Positions 9,134 to 17,794 are shown, numbered from the stretch's first letter. The stretch: DNA of 19,689 bases from an uncultured Coriobacteriaceae bacterium (GCA_900539345.1 UQBS01000055.1:1-19689); one strand, 5' to 3'. Made by a program: numbers and translations. The notes: generated by a model from the letters alone, not told the origin.

Positions 9134-10156
9134 TTAACGCGTGGCGACAATCTTTGCCAGGTCGAGCAGGCGGCAGGAATAGCCCATCTCGTTGTCGTAC
9201 CAGGAGACGACCTTCACGAGCGTGCCCTCGCCTCCGAGCACCATCGTGCAGCCGGCGTCAAACAGGCTCGAGCACTTCTCGCCAATGACGTCGTTGGACA
9301 CGAGCGGCTCCTCGGAATAGGCCAGAATGCCCTTGAGCGGGCCCTCGGCCGCAGCCTTCATGGCAGCGTTGATCTCCTCGATGCTCACGGGACGCTCAAG
9401 CTCGGCCACGAGGTCGACCATGGAGCCGTCGGGGGTAGGAACGCGGGCAGAGAAGCCGTCGAGCTTGCCCTTGAGCTCGGGGATGACCAGGCCGAGCGCC
9501 TTGGCGGCACCGGTGGTGGTGGGGATGATGGACATGGCGGCGCCACGGGCGCGACGCAGGTCGGAGTGCGAGTTGTCGAGCAGGCGCTGGTCGGTGGTGT
9601 AGGAGTGCACCGTAGTCATAAAGCCGCGCTTGACGCCGAAGGAGTCCACGAGGACCTTGGCGACGGGGGCCAGGCAGTTCGTGGTGCAGGAGGCGTTGCT
9701 CACCACGTGCATCGTGTCGGGATCGTACTGGTCGTCGTTGACGCCGACGACGAACGTGCCGTCGATCTCGCCCTTGGCGGGAGCGGACAGGACGACCTTC
9801 TTGGCACCGCACTCGATGTGACGGCGAAGGTCGGGTGCAGAGCGGAACTTGCCCGTGCAGTCGAGCACGACGTCGACGCCCAGCTCGCCCCAGGGAAGGG
9901 CGGGGATGGCCTTGGGCTCGCGGGCGGAGAGACCCTTGATGCGGGTCGTGCCGTCGACGATGAAGTCCATGCCATCGACGACCAGGTCGTGTGCGAGCTT
10001 GCCGTGGACGGAGTCGCGGCGGCAAAGCTGCGCCATGGCCTCAGTTTTGCCCAGGTCGTTGATGGCCACGACCTCGATATCGGGATCGTCGAGAGCAGCG
10101 CGGAACGCCACGCGCCCGATGCGACCGAAGCCGTTGATACCGATTCTGACCGTCAT
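9134..10156 (-). CDS. gap: glyceraldehyde-3-phosphate dehydrogenase, NAD-type
   Basis: Oxidises glyceraldehyde 3-phosphate to 1,3-bisphosphoglycerate. The 340-residue protein starts with the Rossmann motif INGFGRIGR. D34 in AINDL favours NAD over NADP. The catalytic cysteine is C157 in SNASCTTNC and the partner histidine is H184 in TTVHSYT; 'RRARGAAMSIIPTTTGAAKA' and the C-terminal 'SWYDNEMGYSCRL' are also present. The ATG at 10156 has a strong AAGGAGG eight bases upstream, which excludes the longer open frame to 10213. It follows whiA after 69 bases with no terminator between them, so it may be reached by transcription from rapZ-yvcK-whiA. Confidence 0.97.
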   Translation of the reverse strand: MTVRIGINGFGRIGRVAFRAALDDPDIEVVAINDLGKTEAMAQLCRRDSVHGKLAHDLVVDGMDFIVDGTTRIKGLSAREPKAIPALPWGELGVDVVLDCTGKFRSAPDLRRHIECGAKKVVLSAPAKGEIDGTFVVGVNDDQYDPDTMHVVSNASCTTNCLAPVAKVLVDSFGVKRGFMTTVHSYTTDQRLLDNSHSDLRRARGAAMSIIPTTTGAAKALGLVIPELKGKLDGFSARVPTPDGSMVDLVAELERPVSIEEINAAMKAAAEGPLKGILAYSEEPLVSNDVIGEKCSSLFDAGCTMVLGGEGTLVKVVSWYDNEMGYSCRLLDLAKIVATR

Positions 10157-10225
10157 GCGATAATCCTCCTTAACGTGGGCTCCACGCCCGAACATCGGAT
10201 AGATGGTTAACACAATTGTAACGTA

Positions 10226-11170
10226 TCATTCACTGCCGTTTGCCCGCTGCTCGGCGAGTAGCTGCTCTAAACGGCGCACGCGGTGTGCAACGGCAGATTT
10301 TGACAGGGGTGGGTCGGCTATGTTGCCCAGCTCGCGCAACGACAGGTCGGCATGGGCCAGGCGCAGGTCGCAGAAATCCTTGAGCGCACGCGGGAGCTTT
10401 TCGTACCCCACCTCGGCGATGACCTGCTCGACGAGCAGCGTTTGGCTGCCTGCAGCGGCAGCGGCCTTCTTCTGATTCGCAAGTTCGGCATTTACCAGGC
10501 GGTTTGCATCGTTTCGAGCAGAGCGCACCGCGCGGACGCGCGCCATTTTGAGCGCACAGCGCGGGGCGCCCAAGGCCGCGAGCATCTCTTGGATGCCCTC
10601 GGCGCTCTTGTGGTAGATGACGAAGGCGCCGCGCCGGCGACCCACGCGGGCGGGGATGCCCACACGTTCGCACATGGAGGCGATGCCGTCGGCGATGCTG
10701 CGCGTCTGCGCCACAATCTCCATATGAGCGTCGGCCGTATGCGGCTCGGAGACGAATCCGCCGGCAAGGAAGGCGCCGCGCAGATAGGCAAACGCCGCCT
10801 CCTCATCGGGCACGAGGGCCTCAGGAATCTCCCGGGCAAGGCCAAGCTGGGAGGTGAGCACGCCCATCTCGATGAGCGCTTCCTCCAAACCCTCCTGGTC
10901 GGGGACGCTGATGAGATAGTTGCGCGTCTTGTGCAGGACGCTGCGACGCACGGTGAGCTGGCACGTCAGCGGCTTCGAGCCGTTGAGGAGCGTGTATGCC
11001 ACGCGGGCGACCGAGCCTGTCTCGGTGGTGAGCGCGAGCCTGAAGCGGCGGGCACCCGACAACGACAGCGTGCCGCAGATGCGCACGATGGCCGCCAGCT
11101 CAGCCCGCTCGGCGACCGCGCCGCTCTCCACGCGGGAAAGCTCGTCCTTTACCTCTGCCGTGAAGGACAC
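10226..11170 (-). CDS. whiA: WhiA sporulation/cell-division regulator
   Basis: The 314-residue protein has the WhiA layout: a degenerate LAGLIDADG homing-endonuclease-like domain, visible around 'YLRGAFLAGGFVSEP', and a C-terminal helix-turn-helix region ('LSLRELGNIADPPLSKSAVAHRV'). WhiA controls sporulation septation in Streptomyces and affects division and chromosome segregation in non-sporulating Firmicutes. The start is GTG at 11170 giving the canonical MSFTAEVKDEL. It overlaps the end of yvcK by 22 bases and has GAGGGG ten bases upstream. The rapZ-yvcK-whiA trio is a conserved neighbourhood. Confidence 0.95.
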   Translation of the reverse strand: MSFTAEVKDELSRVESGAVAERAELAAIVRICGTLSLSGARRFRLALTTETGSVARVAYTLLNGSKPLTCQLTVRRSVLHKTRNYLISVPDQEGLEEALIEMGVLTSQLGLAREIPEALVPDEEAAFAYLRGAFLAGGFVSEPHTADAHMEIVAQTRSIADGIASMCERVGIPARVGRRRGAFVIYHKSAEGIQEMLAALGAPRCALKMARVRAVRSARNDANRLVNAELANQKKAAAAAGSQTLLVEQVIAEVGYEKLPRALKDFCDLRLAHADLSLRELGNIADPPLSKSAVAHRVRRLEQLLAEQRANGSE

Positions 11171-12180
11171 GTCTCAATCACCCCTCGCAGCGCGCATTTC
11201 AGCTTGGACAGGTCGTGCCAGGTGGGATGTTCCGGGTCGGAGAAGTCACGCACAATCACGAGCGGCACGCGGGCCTGCAGGCGGCGCAGCGACTCTTCGC
11301 TGAGCGGCACGGGGCGGAAGAACTCGTCGCTTGTGCCCATGTCGCTCGGCCCCGTCTGCGTGATGGCCCGGAAGCGACGCGTGGCCAGGCTTGCGTCGGC
11401 TTCAAGCGGCTTGTGCAGCAGCACGGCGTCGAGGCAGCCTTCCATGCCGTGGTCGAGCAGCGCCGCAACATATTCCTCGGCGGACAAACCCCAGGTCTCG
11501 CCCTGCATGTCGGCCATGGAGCACACGTAGACCTTGCGCGCGCTCGTGGCATGCAGGGCGTCCCTGATGCCAGGCACGAGGATGTTGGGGATGACCGAGG
11601 TGAAAAGCGAGCCGGGGCCCAGCACCACGACGTCGGCCTCGAGAATCGCCTCGACCGCCGCCTCGGTTGCCTGCGGGGCACGCGGGGAAAGCCACACTTC
11701 CGACAGGGCGCAGGGGCCCGACCCGAGCGTCGCCTCGCCGCGAAACTCCATGCCGTCGCGCGTGCGACCGCACAAAACGACGTTCTCCATCGTGGAGGGG
11801 CACACCTTGCCATGGCAGCCCAGCATCTCGCCGCACAGCTCGATCGCCTCGCCGAACGAGCCGGTCTCGGCCGCAAGCGAGGCAAGCAGAAGATTGCCCA
11901 GCGAGTGGTTGTCGGCAAAGGAGAAGCGGTGCTCGAAAGCGCGGGCCAGAGGACCCGCAGGGTCGGCCGCCATGGCCACGAGGCACTTGCGGATGTCGCC
12001 GGGGGGCACCATGCCCATCTCCTGGCGGATGATGCCCGTGGAGCCGCCGTCGTCGGCCATGGCAACGATGGCCGTGACGAAGCAGCCGGCTGCACGCAAG
12101 GCGCGAATCGCATTGGGTTGTCCCGTTCCGCCACCGATGGAGACGGCGCGAACCTGGTCAGGCAGTGGATAGGCGCTCAT
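11149..12180 (-). CDS. yvcK: YvcK/CofD-family protein (gluconeogenesis and cell-shape factor)
   Basis: The 343-residue protein belongs to the CofD-like UPF0052/YvcK family. Members bind UDP-sugars and influence gluconeogenic growth, cell shape and peptidoglycan synthesis. The N-terminal glycine-rich motif is IGGGTGQPNAIRAL (where B. subtilis YvcK, as I recall it, has GGGTGLS), followed by 'ADDGGSTGIIRQEMG' and 'PPGDIRKCL', the nucleotide-binding signatures. 'GPGSLFTSVIPNILV' also fits the family. The open frame runs 68 codons further upstream into rapZ, but the ATG at 12180 has AGGTGG five bases ahead and starts eight bases after the rapZ stop. Its end overlaps whiA. Confidence 0.94.
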   Translation of the reverse strand: MSAYPLPDQVRAVSIGGGTGQPNAIRALRAAGCFVTAIVAMADDGGSTGIIRQEMGMVPPGDIRKCLVAMAADPAGPLARAFEHRFSFADNHSLGNLLLASLAAETGSFGEAIELCGEMLGCHGKVCPSTMENVVLCGRTRDGMEFRGEATLGSGPCALSEVWLSPRAPQATEAAVEAILEADVVVLGPGSLFTSVIPNILVPGIRDALHATSARKVYVCSMADMQGETWGLSAEEYVAALLDHGMEGCLDAVLLHKPLEADASLATRRFRAITQTGPSDMGTSDEFFRPVPLSEESLRRLQARVPLVIVRDFSDPEHPTWHDLSKLKCALRGVIETCPSRQR

Positions 12181-12188
12181 GAAACCAC

Positions 12189-13067
12189 CTATGCCTTGAC
12201 GTGTCGGGGCAGGTCGCGGTGACCCACCGACACGTTGTAGCCGCGCTCGATAAGATGAGCCGCAGTGGCCTCGGCGATTACGACGCTTCGGTGCTGGCCA
12301 CCGGTGCAACCGACGGCTATGGCAAGATGCTTCTTGCCCTCGGCCACATACCCGGGCATCGTCACATCGAGCAGGTTGAACCACGCCGCCGTGAAGACGC
12401 GCGTCTCCTCACGGCCAAGCACGAAGTCGCGCACGAGCTGGTCGTGGCCGGTGAGCTCGGCCATCGTCGGGTCGTAATAGGGGTTGGGCAAAAAGCGCAC
12501 GTCGATAACGATGTCCGCATCGAGCGGCACACCGTATTTAAAGCCGAACGAGAACACCGACACGTTGAGCGCCTGCTCGGCGGGTATGCGCGAGAATTCC
12601 TCGACGAGCAGCGTGCGCAAATCACGAGCGCGCAGGTTCGAGGTGTCGATCACCATGTTCGCCCGCTCGCGCACAAACGAGAGACGCTCGCGCTCGTGCT
12701 CGATGGCCTCGCTCACCGAGATGCCCCCGTCAGCCAAAGGATGACGACGGCGCAGGGAGTTGTAACGGCGGCGAAGCGTGTCATCGTCAGCATCGAGGTA
12801 GACCACGCTGCATGAGACGCCCCGCTCGCGCAAGCGGTCGAGCTCGCCGCACAGCTTGTCGAAGAGGTCGTGCGAGCGCAAGTCGCACACGACGGCGAGG
12901 CGACGGTTCGCGTCAAGGCGCAAACCCGACTGCTCCACCAGCGCAGTAAGCATGGTGGGTGGCAGGTTGTCGATGCAATAGAAGCCAGCATCCTCTAAGG
13001 CATGCAGCGCCTCGGTGCGGCCAGCACCCGACATCCCCGTGATTACGACAACCTCTGGAGCGGACAT
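12189..13067 (-). CDS. rapZ: RapZ/YvcJ nucleotide-binding protein
   Basis: The 292-residue protein matches the RapZ (YvcJ) P-loop ATPase/GTPase family, an RNase adaptor in E. coli and a competence-linked GTPase in Bacillus. The P-loop reads TGMSGAGRTEA with arginine (R17) where the usual Walker A lysine sits. I recall the same substitution in other actinobacterial members. A Walker B-like YLDADD and the C-terminal signatures 'VRFLPNPYY' and 'GCTGGQHRSV' with 'GHRDLPRH' are intact. The ATG at 13067 has GAAGG eight bases upstream. It starts the rapZ-yvcK-whiA run, diverging from the plus-strand EF-hand/LRR gene across 150 bases; in other Gram-positives uvrC usually sits directly upstream. Confidence 0.95.
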   Translation of the reverse strand: MSAPEVVVITGMSGAGRTEALHALEDAGFYCIDNLPPTMLTALVEQSGLRLDANRRLAVVCDLRSHDLFDKLCGELDRLRERGVSCSVVYLDADDDTLRRRYNSLRRRHPLADGGISVSEAIEHERERLSFVRERANMVIDTSNLRARDLRTLLVEEFSRIPAEQALNVSVFSFGFKYGVPLDADIVIDVRFLPNPYYDPTMAELTGHDQLVRDFVLGREETRVFTAAWFNLLDVTMPGYVAEGKKHLAIAVGCTGGQHRSVVIAEATAAHLIERGYNVSVGHRDLPRHVKA

Positions 13068-13217
13068 GCAGCAACCTTCCGTCTACGCAACGCCTACAAA
13101 TGAAAACGGCCTGCCGGGCAGATGCGCAGGTATCGTAGTAAACTGGCCGAGCTTTGCCATTCAGACTGCGGCCCGACTGCGGTCTTCAGTATACCGCTTA
13201 GAAGGAGACGCCAGGGC

Positions 13218-14567
13218 ATGGCCTCAAAGTCCAGAGAATCAAACAAGCTGGGAACGCTCCTGGTTGACGCCGACGACCCCGCATACACGACCTCGTTCGG
13301 CGGGGCCGCCCGCTATGTGCGCGCCGCCTGGGGCATGCCCGACGTCTTGCCGAGCGCCCCAGCTGCAAAAAAGCCGATGTCGCGCCGCATCGCCGTGGCC
13401 CTGGCGGCGCTCGGTGTGGCCGTCGTCGCAGGGGCCGGCACGCTTGCCTACCATTTTGCATACGTGGTACCCACGGGCGTCGCACTCGACGCGACGACGT
13501 TCCCCGACGCAGCCCTGCGCGCGGCCCTCGTCTCCTGCGACGAAGACGGGAACGGTCGCATCTCCGCGGAGGAAGCCTCGCACGTCACGAGCCTGGACCT
13601 CTCGAACCAGGGCATCGTTGACCTTGCAGGCATCGACACCCTCACGCACCTGGAAAGCCTCAATGTGTCGGGCAACGACCTCGCGACCATCGACCTCACG
13701 AAATGTCGCAAGCTCGTCACACTCGATGTCTCCGACAACCTCATCTCCGACCTCGACCTCGACGGCCTTGCAAACCTTGAGGAGCTCGACGCCCACAACA
13801 ACGGCCTGCAGACGCTCCAACTCGAAGGCTGCGCCGCACTGCGCGTGCTCGATGTGGAAGGCAACGGCCTGGCCCGCCTCGACTTGTCGGGATGCCCGGC
13901 GATGGAGCGGCTCAATATGGACGAAGGCCAAGAGGTGACCTTGCCTCTGGCAAGCACGTTCTTCCCCGACGAGGGTCTGCGCATCACGCTCGAACCGTTT
14001 GACACTGACAAAGATGGGGCCCTTTCACAGCGCGAGCGTCAGGCAGTCTACAACCTCGCAGTCGACGTGAGCACGACGAACCTGGAAGGCCTCGAGTGGT
14101 TCACCAACCTGCAGGACCTCACTGTGTCGGGCGCGCAACTGGGTTCAATCGAGGCAGGAACGCTTCCGTCCTCGCTTACGTCTCTGCACGCAAGTGGCTG
14201 CGCCCTTGAGTCGATCGACCTGTCTTCGACGGGGCGTCTCATGACGCTCGACCTGTCGGACAACCCGCTGGGCACGCTCGACGTGTCGAGCCTTGCACGT
14301 CTTACGAACGCCAACTTTGCCAACTGCAACCTTGCAGGCGAGTTCAACGTCACGGCCAACACGCGCCTGGAGCACATCGACGTCTCGGGCAACCCCGCCC
14401 TTGTCACACTCAACGCACTGGGTGTGCCGGGACTGGCCATCGAAGGCGCAATCACGGCCGATGCGACCTGCACCGTTGTGCTCAACGTAGCCCCTGCCGC
14501 CGATGAAGGCGGCGAGAGAGCAGACGAGAATCAGGACGCGCCCGAGGGGGAGGAGGAGCAGGCCTAA
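13218..14567 (+). CDS. membrane-anchored EF-hand and leucine-rich-repeat protein
   Basis: I recognise the domain style but not a named gene. The 449 residues start with about 55 cytoplasmic residues, then one membrane helix (about 56-84), so the rest probably faces outside. Two similar modules follow. Each begins with an FPD..LR motif (95-101; 249-255), then a canonical 12-residue EF-hand loop (D108-E119; D262-E273), then leucine-rich repeats of the 'L..L.VSGN.L..ID' type (about 124-232 and 280-410). The tail is acidic (429-449), with no sortase motif. The family is common in gut Gram-positives, with suggested roles in calcium-dependent surface binding or adhesion (inference). The ATG at 13218 has AAGGAGA ten bases upstream, better than an upstream in-frame ATG at 13122. 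It is the only clear plus-strand gene, and its TAA overlaps the stop of uvrC. Confidence 0.85.
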   Translation: MASKSRESNKLGTLLVDADDPAYTTSFGGAARYVRAAWGMPDVLPSAPAAKKPMSRRIAVALAALGVAVVAGAGTLAYHFAYVVPTGVALDATTFPDAALRAALVSCDEDGNGRISAEEASHVTSLDLSNQGIVDLAGIDTLTHLESLNVSGNDLATIDLTKCRKLVTLDVSDNLISDLDLDGLANLEELDAHNNGLQTLQLEGCAALRVLDVEGNGLARLDLSGCPAMERLNMDEGQEVTLPLASTFFPDEGLRITLEPFDTDKDGALSQRERQAVYNLAVDVSTTNLEGLEWFTNLQDLTVSGAQLGSIEAGTLPSSLTSLHASGCALESIDLSSTGRLMTLDLSDNPLGTLDVSSLARLTNANFANCNLAGEFNVTANTRLEHIDVSGNPALVTLNALGVPGLAIEGAITADATCTVVLNVAPAADEGGERADENQDAPEGEEEQA

Positions 14568-16513
14568 TCCTGCGCCTGGGCCATCTCTTCCACCTGGTCG
14601 CGCTCGCGTTCCCAGGCACGCAGGGTCTGCCAAATGCGCTCGGCCACCTCGCGCGGCACACCGGGGGTGGCCGCAATGTCGTCGACGCTCGCCGCGCGCA
14701 GGCGCTTCATGGAGCCGAACTCCTTCATGATTGCCTTTTTGCGCTTTTGCCCCACGCCTTCCACCTCGTCGAGGATGCCCACGGTCATGGCCTTGTCGCG
14801 CAGCTCGCGGTGGAACGTGATGGCGAAGCGGTGCGACTCGTCGCGCACCTGCTTCACGAGGTAAAGCGAGGCCGAGCCGCTCGGCAGCACCACGGGGCCG
14901 TCCTCGGCCCAGGGCACGAAAAGCTCCTCGTCGGACTTGGCAAGGCCGGCCACGGGAATGTCGAGCCCAAGCTCGGCCAGCTGTTCAACGGCGGCCGTGA
15001 GCTGAGGCTTGCCGCCGTCGACGATGAGCAGGTCAGGACGCGAGCCAAAGCGCTCGTCGGCCATGCGTTCAGGCGAGTACCGGCGGCCCAGGACCTCGCG
15101 CATGCTCTCGAAGTCGTTCGCCTCGCCAAAATCCTGACGAATCTTGAAACGGCGGTACTGGTCCTTGTCGGCCTTGCCGTTGGTAAAGACAACCATCGAG
15201 GCCACGTTGAACCGGCCATGGATGGTGGAGATGTCGAAGCACTCGATGCGCATGGGCGGCGCGGGAAGTGCAAGCGCGCTTTCAAGCTGCAGCAACGCAT
15301 CGTTGGTGCGCTGGTCGGCATAGCTCGTGCGCACCATAAAGCGCATGAGGGTATGGCGGGCGTTGGTCTGCGCCAAATCGAGCAGTTTCTTCTTTTCGCC
15401 GCGCTTGGGCACATGGATGGACACCTTGCGGGGACGCCCTTCCGCCAACCAGGACTCCAGCAGCTCGGTGTCGTCGGGCAGCTCGCAGGGGATGCACACC
15501 TCGTCGGGCACGTCGGCACCGGAGGAGTAATAGCGCTTGAGGAAGCCGGCGACAAGCTCCTCCTCCCCCACATCGAGTCCCTTGTCAAGCACAAACTCGC
15601 AGCTACGGCGCGTGCGACCCTCGCGCACGGCGAACACCTGCACGCCGGCGATAGTCTCCTCGCGATAGAAACCGATGACGTCCATGTCGATGGCCGAGGA
15701 GAACACGACCTGCTGGCGCTCCCCCACGTGCTTGAGGGCAGCGAGCCTGTCGCGGCAGCGGGCGGCCTTCTCGAAGTCGAGCTCGGCGGCCGCCTCGCGC
15801 ATCTGATCGGTCAGCTGCTCCTCGAACTCGGCGTGGTGGCCGGACAGGAACCGCTCCACAGCGGCGACATTCTTCTTGTAGTCGGCCTCGGTGCAAGAGC
15901 CCGCGCACACACCCGGACCCAACCCCACGCTTGAGTCGAAGCAGGGCCTGCCCTTCTGGGCAATAAGCAAAGGCGCGGTTGCCACCTGCTCGGGATGCGC
16001 GTCGAGCAGACGCTTGACACGGCGCCATTCCGGACATGTAGCCTGGCAGATGGGCACGACCTTGCGGCACATGTCGATGGTCTCGCGCGCGGCGCGGGAG
16101 TTGGTGTAGGGCCCGAAGTAGCGTGTGTCGCTGCGATGCTTCTCGCGCGTGAACTTGATGGCCGGGTAGATGTCACCCTCAGTGAGCGCGATGTAGGGGT
16201 AGCTCTTGTCGTCGCGGAAGTCCACGTTGAAAGGCGGGTCGTACTGGCGGATGAGGTTCATCTCCAGCACGAGCGCCTCGTGCTCGCTGTTGACAACCAC
16301 GTACTCGAAGCTTCGGGCCTGCTCCATGAGCAGCGGGATCTTGAAGCGGCTGTCCTGCAGCGAGGTGTACTGGCGCATGCGCGAGCGCAGGTTCTTGGCC
16401 TTGCCCACGTAGAGGACCTTGCCGTCCTCGCCTTTCCAGATATAGCAGCCGGGGCTGGTGGGAACGAGCGCCACCTGCTCGGCGATGCTGAGGCCCGAGT
16501 CTTCTACCTGCAT
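14564..16513 (-). CDS. uvrC: UvrC excinuclease subunit
   Basis: Makes both incisions in nucleotide excision repair with UvrAB. The 649-residue protein has an N-terminal GIY-YIG nuclease domain (about 18-95, 'SPGCYIWK', 'LYVGKAKNLRSRMRQY'), a cysteine-rich stretch (149-207), a UVR helix motif (about 231-262), the RNase H-like 3' or 5' incision domain ('IECFDIS' D427, 'LIVDGGKPQL' D499, 'DESHRFAITFHR' H561) and C-terminal helix-hairpin-helix motifs ('LDEVEGVGQKRKKAI'). The ATG at 16513 starts six bases after the ligase stop and has no strong Shine-Dalgarno sequence, suggesting coupled translation. The cysteine spacing is unusual. It converges on the EF-hand/LRR gene with a 4-base overlap of stop codons. 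Confidence 0.96.
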   Translation of the reverse strand: MQVEDSGLSIAEQVALVPTSPGCYIWKGEDGKVLYVGKAKNLRSRMRQYTSLQDSRFKIPLLMEQARSFEYVVVNSEHEALVLEMNLIRQYDPPFNVDFRDDKSYPYIALTEGDIYPAIKFTREKHRSDTRYFGPYTNSRAARETIDMCRKVVPICQATCPEWRRVKRLLDAHPEQVATAPLLIAQKGRPCFDSSVGLGPGVCAGSCTEADYKKNVAAVERFLSGHHAEFEEQLTDQMREAAAELDFEKAARCRDRLAALKHVGERQQVVFSSAIDMDVIGFYREETIAGVQVFAVREGRTRRSCEFVLDKGLDVGEEELVAGFLKRYYSSGADVPDEVCIPCELPDDTELLESWLAEGRPRKVSIHVPKRGEKKKLLDLAQTNARHTLMRFMVRTSYADQRTNDALLQLESALALPAPPMRIECFDISTIHGRFNVASMVVFTNGKADKDQYRRFKIRQDFGEANDFESMREVLGRRYSPERMADERFGSRPDLLIVDGGKPQLTAAVEQLAELGLDIPVAGLAKSDEELFVPWAEDGPVVLPSGSASLYLVKQVRDESHRFAITFHRELRDKAMTVGILDEVEGVGQKRKKAIMKEFGSMKRLRAASVDDIAATPGVPREVAERIWQTLRAWERERDQVEEMAQAQD

Positions 16514-16519
16514 GTTCGC

Positions 16520-17794
16520 TTAACCGCGCGCCTTCTCCACGTCCCACACCCAGCGCTTGAACTTGCGGATCTGGTTGAGGTACTGGATGCGGGCCCACAT
16601 GTTGTGCGCGAGGGTGTCGGCCTTGTAGAACGAGGGGTTCATGACGCGGCCCTGCGCGTAAAGGGCCAGGGCCTTGTCGCGGGCCTGCTCGTCCTTCACC
16701 GTCTTCTTCACGACCTTCTTGGGCACCACGGTGAAGAGGCCCTCGTCGCAAGCAACGCGCGTCTCGGTGGGACGGGCGAGCACGAACTCGTCGACGATGA
16801 GCTTGACGATGTTGGCTCCGCCGATCTGCATATATATAGTGTTGCGGCCCGGGCGCGTGTTGATCTCGAAGAAGCGGTAGGAGTTGTCGCGCGGGTCATA
16901 CTTCACGTCGAAGTTGGAGAAGCCACGATAGCCCACATGCTTGAGGAACTTGGCAGCCTGGGAGGCGATCTCGTCGTTGCGGTCAAGCATGATGCACACG
17001 GGGTTGCCGATGGCGGTGGGCACGTGGTCCTCGAGCAACACGCGGCCTGTCGACCACACGCGGACGTTGCCGTCTTTGTCGGAGAAGCACGTGATGGTGC
17101 GCAGACCGTCATCGGCGCCGGGGATGAGGTCCTGCACGATGAGCTCCTTGTCATAGGGGCTCGCCTGCAGGTCGCTGAAAAGCTTCGTGAGCTCCTCGGG
17201 GCGCTCGATGGTGTAGATCTTCTTCTGGTTGGGGATGTTGGCGTAGTGGTAACGCGCCGAGTTCGACGGCTTGGCGATGAGCGGGTAACGGAACTGCTTC
17301 ACCGGGATCTTCGCCTTGGTGTCGGAGCAGTCGTACACCCACGTCTTGGGGTACGGCACGCCGATCTCCTCGCAGATGGCGTAGAAGCGCTCCTTCTGCG
17401 TGATCTCGTCGAGCAGGGGGAAATCGATGTAGGGCACCACATACCACTGCTCGAGCTCGGCCTTGTGCTGCGAGAGGGTGCGCACATACCAGTCGGACGC
17501 ACAGGAGAGCACAAGGCCCACCTTGCCCTGGGCGGCAATCTTGGCGCCCTGCTCGCGCAGAGCCTGCATGAGGTTGTCGCCCTGATCGATGTCGGGCACG
17601 ATCACATTGGAGCACAGGCGGCTCGTCGAGATTTGCTTGATCTCGAGGCCCGTGAGCACGATGGGCTCGATGCCGTAGGTCTCATGGAAGCAGCGCACCC
17701 AAGTGTAGGCAAGCAGGTCACCGCCGATAACGACGGGCTGCAGGTAGGACTTGAGGTCGGCTTCGCTTTTGATGGCATCGAGGTTCTGAGGCAT
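16520..17794 (-). CDS. ATP-grasp carboxylate-amine ligase, unknown substrate
   Basis: The 424-residue protein has an ATP-grasp fold: an N-terminal pre-ATP-grasp region ('VVIGGDLLAYTWVRCFHE'), the ATP-binding lysine K175 in LIAKPS, the glutamate-rich 'ELIVQDLIPGADDG' (217-230), and metal ligands E310/N312 in FFEINTRPGRN. It resembles the COG3919-type carboligases, which include the D-aspartate ligase of enterococcal peptidoglycan bridges. A role in peptidoglycan or a peptide-like product is possible, but this is inference. The last 75 residues are basic and helical, rich in W, K and R. The ATG at 17794 has GAAAGG eight bases upstream. It sits directly before uvrC with a 6-base gap and after the thiC terminator. 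Confidence 0.75.
   Translation of the reverse strand: MPQNLDAIKSEADLKSYLQPVVIGGDLLAYTWVRCFHETYGIEPIVLTGLEIKQISTSRLCSNVIVPDIDQGDNLMQALREQGAKIAAQGKVGLVLSCASDWYVRTLSQHKAELEQWYVVPYIDFPLLDEITQKERFYAICEEIGVPYPKTWVYDCSDTKAKIPVKQFRYPLIAKPSNSARYHYANIPNQKKIYTIERPEELTKLFSDLQASPYDKELIVQDLIPGADDGLRTITCFSDKDGNVRVWSTGRVLLEDHVPTAIGNPVCIMLDRNDEIASQAAKFLKHVGYRGFSNFDVKYDPRDNSYRFFEINTRPGRNTIYMQIGGANIVKLIVDEFVLARPTETRVACDEGLFTVVPKKVVKKTVKDEQARDKALALYAQGRVMNPSFYKADTLAHNMWARIQYLNQIRKFKRWVWDVEKARG

Noticed and set aside
10215..10220. TACAAT -10 box for gap inside the palindrome ACAATTGT
   Set aside because: No acceptable -35 hexamer lies 16-18 bases upstream, so it is not listed as a promoter.
13122..13217. Upstream start for the EF-hand/LRR gene at 13122
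   Set aside because: It adds 32 arginine-rich residues unlike the family and has no ribosome binding site, whereas the ATG at 13218 has AAGGAGA.
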